In this document: piece by piece, positions 62,006 to 64,000 of the stretch | Layout: every line of letters starts with the position of its first letter | Numbering within the stretch: the stretch's first letter is position 1 | Program-made: the position numbers and the translations under genes | From: G016756615 sp035556195 | GTDB taxonomy: Bacteria; Pseudomonadota; Alphaproteobacteria; Rhizobiales; Rhizobiaceae | Assembly (NCBI GenBank): GCA_035556195.1 | Contig: DATMFK010000045.1 | Location: 186,001 to 250,000 of the forward strand | DNA length: 64,000 nucleotides | Reading direction: 5' to 3' | Notes under the pieces: generated by a model | What the model saw: only the letters and a program-made list of their open reading frames with translations | What the model was told of the DNA's origin: nothing | The model's database searches: none

Positions 62006-62458
62006 TCAGTCGTTCGCGGCCGGCGGCAGGAACTGCACCTCATGCTCGCCCGAAATCCTCACCACCTCCTCGGGATCGCCCAGCTTGTCGAGCTTCTCGA
62101 AGAGCTGCTCGAGCATGCCGGCCGGCGAGACCCAGAACAGCGCCCGGGTCGGCTTGTCGGATTTGTTGAAATAGCCGTGCGGGATGCCGCGGGGCATGCG
62201 CACCAGATCTCCCGCCCGAGCCTTCACCCATTGGCCGTCGAGCTTGAGGTCCAACTCGCCTTCCTGAACCAGGATGAACTCGTCCTGGGTCGGGTGGATG
62301 TGGACCGGCACGAACTGTCCGGGCTCGCTGTTGGTTTCGAACGCGAACGTCGCTTCACAGACGGCTTTCGGAAAATAGACCTGGCCCAGTATGTTCCATC
62401 GCTTTCCGTTCAAGCCGCTGCCATTGGGGGTGATACCCTTCTCCAGTTCCTTTGCCAT
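62006..62458 (-). CDS. single-domain cupin protein
   Basis: 150 residues from ATG 62458, with GGAGGAGACGG upstream. Cupin motif 1 is VPVHIHPTQDEFILVQEGEL (HxH, Glu), motif 2 is GDLVRMPRGIPHGYFN. Metal ligands His-x-His, Glu and the later His are all present, so it can bind one metal ion. Single-cupin proteins include dioxygenases, isomerases and sensors. Lying between the SDR and crotonase genes it probably serves the anthranilyl-CoA pathway; the reaction cannot be inferred. Gaps of about 82 and 85 bases separate it from its neighbours. Confidence 0.85.
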   Translation of the reverse strand: MAKELEKGITPNGSGLNGKRWNILGQVYFPKAVCEATFAFETNSEPGQFVPVHIHPTQDEFILVQEGELDLKLDGQWVKARAGDLVRMPRGIPHGYFNKSDKPTRALFWVSPAGMLEQLFEKLDKLGDPEEVVRISGEHEVQFLPPAAND

Positions 62459-62543
62459 TTCCGTCTCCTCCTTCCTCTTCCCTTGCGGCATCGTCCGCCC
62501 GTTCGATGTCGCGGCGTCCGGCCCCCACTTGCGGGCCGGTGCC

Positions 62544-63317
62544 CTAGCCTCCCATGACCTCGCCTCCGGCGACGGGTATCGCTTGTCCGGTGATCGACCT
62601 GGACGCGGGCGATACGAGCCAGCGGACGGTGTCGGCCACTTCTTCCGGCGTCACCAGCCGGCCCTGCGGATTGGCGCTGGCAAGCACGGCGCGGGCCTCC
62701 TCGGGGCTGCGGCCGGTCTTGTCGGCGATCGCTCCGACAGCCTCGTCGATGAGCGGCGTATCCGCAAAGCCGGGACAGACGGCATTCACCGTGACATCCG
62801 CGCGCGCGAGCTCCAGCGCAAGCGATCGCGTCAGACCGACGAGGCCATGCTTTGCCGCGCAGTAGGCCGACACGTAGGGGTAGCCGGTCAGGCCGGCCGT
62901 GCTCGCAACGTTGACGATGCGACCGTTTCCGGCGCGCCTGATCGATGGCAGCAGGGCCCGGGTAACCAGGAACGCGCCGGTGAGATTCACGCCCACCACA
63001 CGATCCCAAAGATCATGCCCCGTCTTCTCGAATGGCGCGGAAGGCGCCTCGCCGGCGTTGTTTACAAGGACGGCGACATCGCCACCTCTCGCCAGAGCCT
63101 CGGTCACGCCGCGTTCGACCGCCTGCGCCTCGGCTACATCGAAGCCGCCGAGCAGGATGCTCTCTCCACCCAATGCCGCGATCTCTTGCGCCACTGCCTC
63201 GAGCGGCGCGGGCCGACGTCCGGCAAGCGATACGAGCATCCCCTCTCGGGCGAGCGCCAGCGCGATCGACCGGCCGATGCCCGTTCCCGCGCCGGTGACG
63301 AAGGCGTGGCGCTTCAT
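62544..63317 (-). CDS. short-chain dehydrogenase/reductase
   Basis: 257 residues from ATG 63317, overlapping the previous stop (ATGA). NAD(P) motif TGAGTGIG, NNAG, and the catalytic Ser-Tyr-Lys in ASTAGLTGYPYVSAYCAAKHG. Typical classical SDR. In the anthranilyl-CoA operon it could act as 3-hydroxyacyl-CoA or 5-oxo/hydroxy ring dehydrogenase; this is inference. Translational coupling to the monooxygenase/reductase gene supports a role in the same pathway. Confidence 0.92.
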   Translation of the reverse strand: MKRHAFVTGAGTGIGRSIALALAREGMLVSLAGRRPAPLEAVAQEIAALGGESILLGGFDVAEAQAVERGVTEALARGGDVAVLVNNAGEAPSAPFEKTGHDLWDRVVGVNLTGAFLVTRALLPSIRRAGNGRIVNVASTAGLTGYPYVSAYCAAKHGLVGLTRSLALELARADVTVNAVCPGFADTPLIDEAVGAIADKTGRSPEEARAVLASANPQGRLVTPEEVADTVRWLVSPASRSITGQAIPVAGGEVMGG

Positions 63318-64000
63318 CGCGTCTTGCCCGGCTCGGCCGCCGCGCGGGCGAGATTGTTCTCATATTGGGTCCGCGCCGTAAGGTACTGCTTGGGCCACGC
63401 CTGCCCGGCGAAGCCGATCTTGGCGGCTTCATGCAAAACGAAGGATGGATCCGCCAAATGCGGCCGCGCGATCGCGCAGAGATCGGCGCGGCCGGCCGCG
63501 ATGATCGAATTGGCGTGGTCGGCTTCGGAAATGGCCCCGACCGCGATCGTCGGCACGCGGATCTCGTTGCGGATCTTGTCCGAGAAAGGCGTCTGGTAAA
63601 GGCGCCCGTAGACAGGCTTGTCGTCCTTCACCACCTGGCCCGAGGAGCAGTCGATCAAATCCGCGCCGGCTTCCTTGAACATTGCGGCGAAGACCGCCGC
63701 GTCGTCCGGCGTGTTCCCGCCTTCGCGCCAGTCGGTGGTCGAAAGGCGCACGGACATCGGCCTTTCCTCGGGCCATGCGGCGCGGATTGCCCGGAACACT
63801 TCGAGCGGGAAGCGCGCGCGAGCCTCGTGGCCGCCGCCATATTCGTCGTCACGCAGATTGGTCAGCGGCGACAGGAAGCTCGACAGGAGATAGCCGTGGG
63901 CGGCGTGGAGCTCGAGAATATCGAAGCCCAGGGCGGCGGCCCGCTTCGTCGCAGCGACGAAATCGGCGATCACGCGGTCCATGTCTTCCCGGGTCATCGA
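63314..64000 (-). CDS. 2-aminobenzoyl-CoA monooxygenase/reductase (salicylyl-CoA 5-hydroxylase-type), C-terminal part
   Basis: The last about 229 residues of a longer gene cut by the right edge. It is an Old Yellow Enzyme-type (FMN) barrel: DILELHAAHGYLLSSFLSPLTNLRDDEYGG, SVRLSTTDWREGGNT, RVPTIAVGAISEADHAN and LCAIARPHLADPSF. The end KQYLTARTQYENNLARAAAE is characteristic of the bifunctional enzymes (N-terminal FAD monooxygenase, C-terminal OYE reductase) that convert 2-aminobenzoyl-CoA to 2-amino-5-oxocyclohex-1-enecarboxyl-CoA. The monooxygenase domain must lie beyond the window. A stand-alone NADPH dehydrogenase is the alternative reading. Confidence 0.8.
   Translation of the reverse strand, partial: SMTREDMDRVIADFVAATKRAAALGFDILELHAAHGYLLSSFLSPLTNLRDDEYGGGHEARARFPLEVFRAIRAAWPEERPMSVRLSTTDWREGGNTPDDAAVFAAMFKEAGADLIDCSSGQVVKDDKPVYGRLYQTPFSDKIRNEIRVPTIAVGAISEADHANSIIAAGRADLCAIARPHLADPSFVLHEAAKIGFAGQAWPKQYLTARTQYENNLARAAAEPGKTR

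Noticed and set aside
1..64000. CRISPR array, rRNA operon, complete insertion sequence or prophage
   Set aside because: No regularly spaced short repeats, rRNA sequence, intact transposase gene or phage structural genes were seen.

Overview
The window looks like the chromosome of an alphaproteobacterium of the order Hyphomicrobiales (Rhizobiales), most likely a Phyllobacteriaceae member such as a Mesorhizobium relative. The grounds are high GC content, the CtrA/ChpT/SciP cell-cycle set, a DUF1134 (EipA-type) envelope protein, a cluster of GANTC sites upstream of ctrA, and four copies of a RIME-like palindromic repeat typical of rhizobia. The species assignment is inference.

Layout. (1) 1-10.8 kb is core genome: the end of a SpoU rRNA/tRNA methyltransferase, a coiled-coil membrane protein, eipA, chpT, the dmeRF nickel/cobalt efflux pair, a single-domain response regulator, ctrA, a FliJ-like protein, a quinone oxidoreductase, sciP, mnmA and a Gfo/Idh/MocA oxidoreductase. 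(2) tRNA-Met(CAT) at 10.96 kb is followed by a sparse stretch (11.0-16.5 kb) of small or orphan genes: a PAS-only protein, small hypotheticals, a VOC protein, and a Gly/Trp/His-rich repeat protein. Next comes one 8.7-kb gene for a 2,890-residue autotransporter. (3) 25.2-33.1 kb holds a minus-strand catabolic group (ArgE-like deacylase, N-terminally short metallo-beta-lactamase, zinc alcohol dehydrogenase, flavin reductase), a two-domain regulator with a beta-propeller protein, an ICMT-like methyltransferase divergent from a MarR regulator with paired operators, and an orphan Flp pilin. (4) 34.1-43.5 kb holds an orphan Tat-exported PotD-like binding protein with a GMC oxidoreductase and an aldehyde dehydrogenase, a PNPOx-fold protein, an alcohol/aldehyde dehydrogenase pair and a cytosine-deaminase-like amidohydrolase.

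(5) 43.5-64 kb is the most coherent part: a multi-operon locus for tryptophan breakdown through kynurenine and anthranilate to anthranilyl-CoA. A GntR regulator faces a TrpXYZ-type ABC importer that is followed by kynureninase. A converging operon encodes an anthranilate-CoA ligase, tryptophan 2,3-dioxygenase and a LIV-type transporter. A KynB-type hydrolase is divergent from that operon. A further minus-strand operon, entering from the right edge, encodes the C-terminus of 2-aminobenzoyl-CoA monooxygenase/reductase, an SDR, a cupin, a crotonase, an acyl-CoA dehydrogenase, a RidA-family protein, a DoeB/EutE-like deacylase and a threonine-dehydratase-like (EutB-like) enzyme. Together they suggest import of tryptophan or kynurenines, conversion to anthranilate, CoA activation, ring hydroxylation/reduction, enamine hydrolysis and beta-oxidation. 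Neither an anthranilate dioxygenase nor a kynurenine monooxygenase is seen. The unusual RidA and crotonase sequences make the lower pathway the best candidate for undescribed chemistry in this window.
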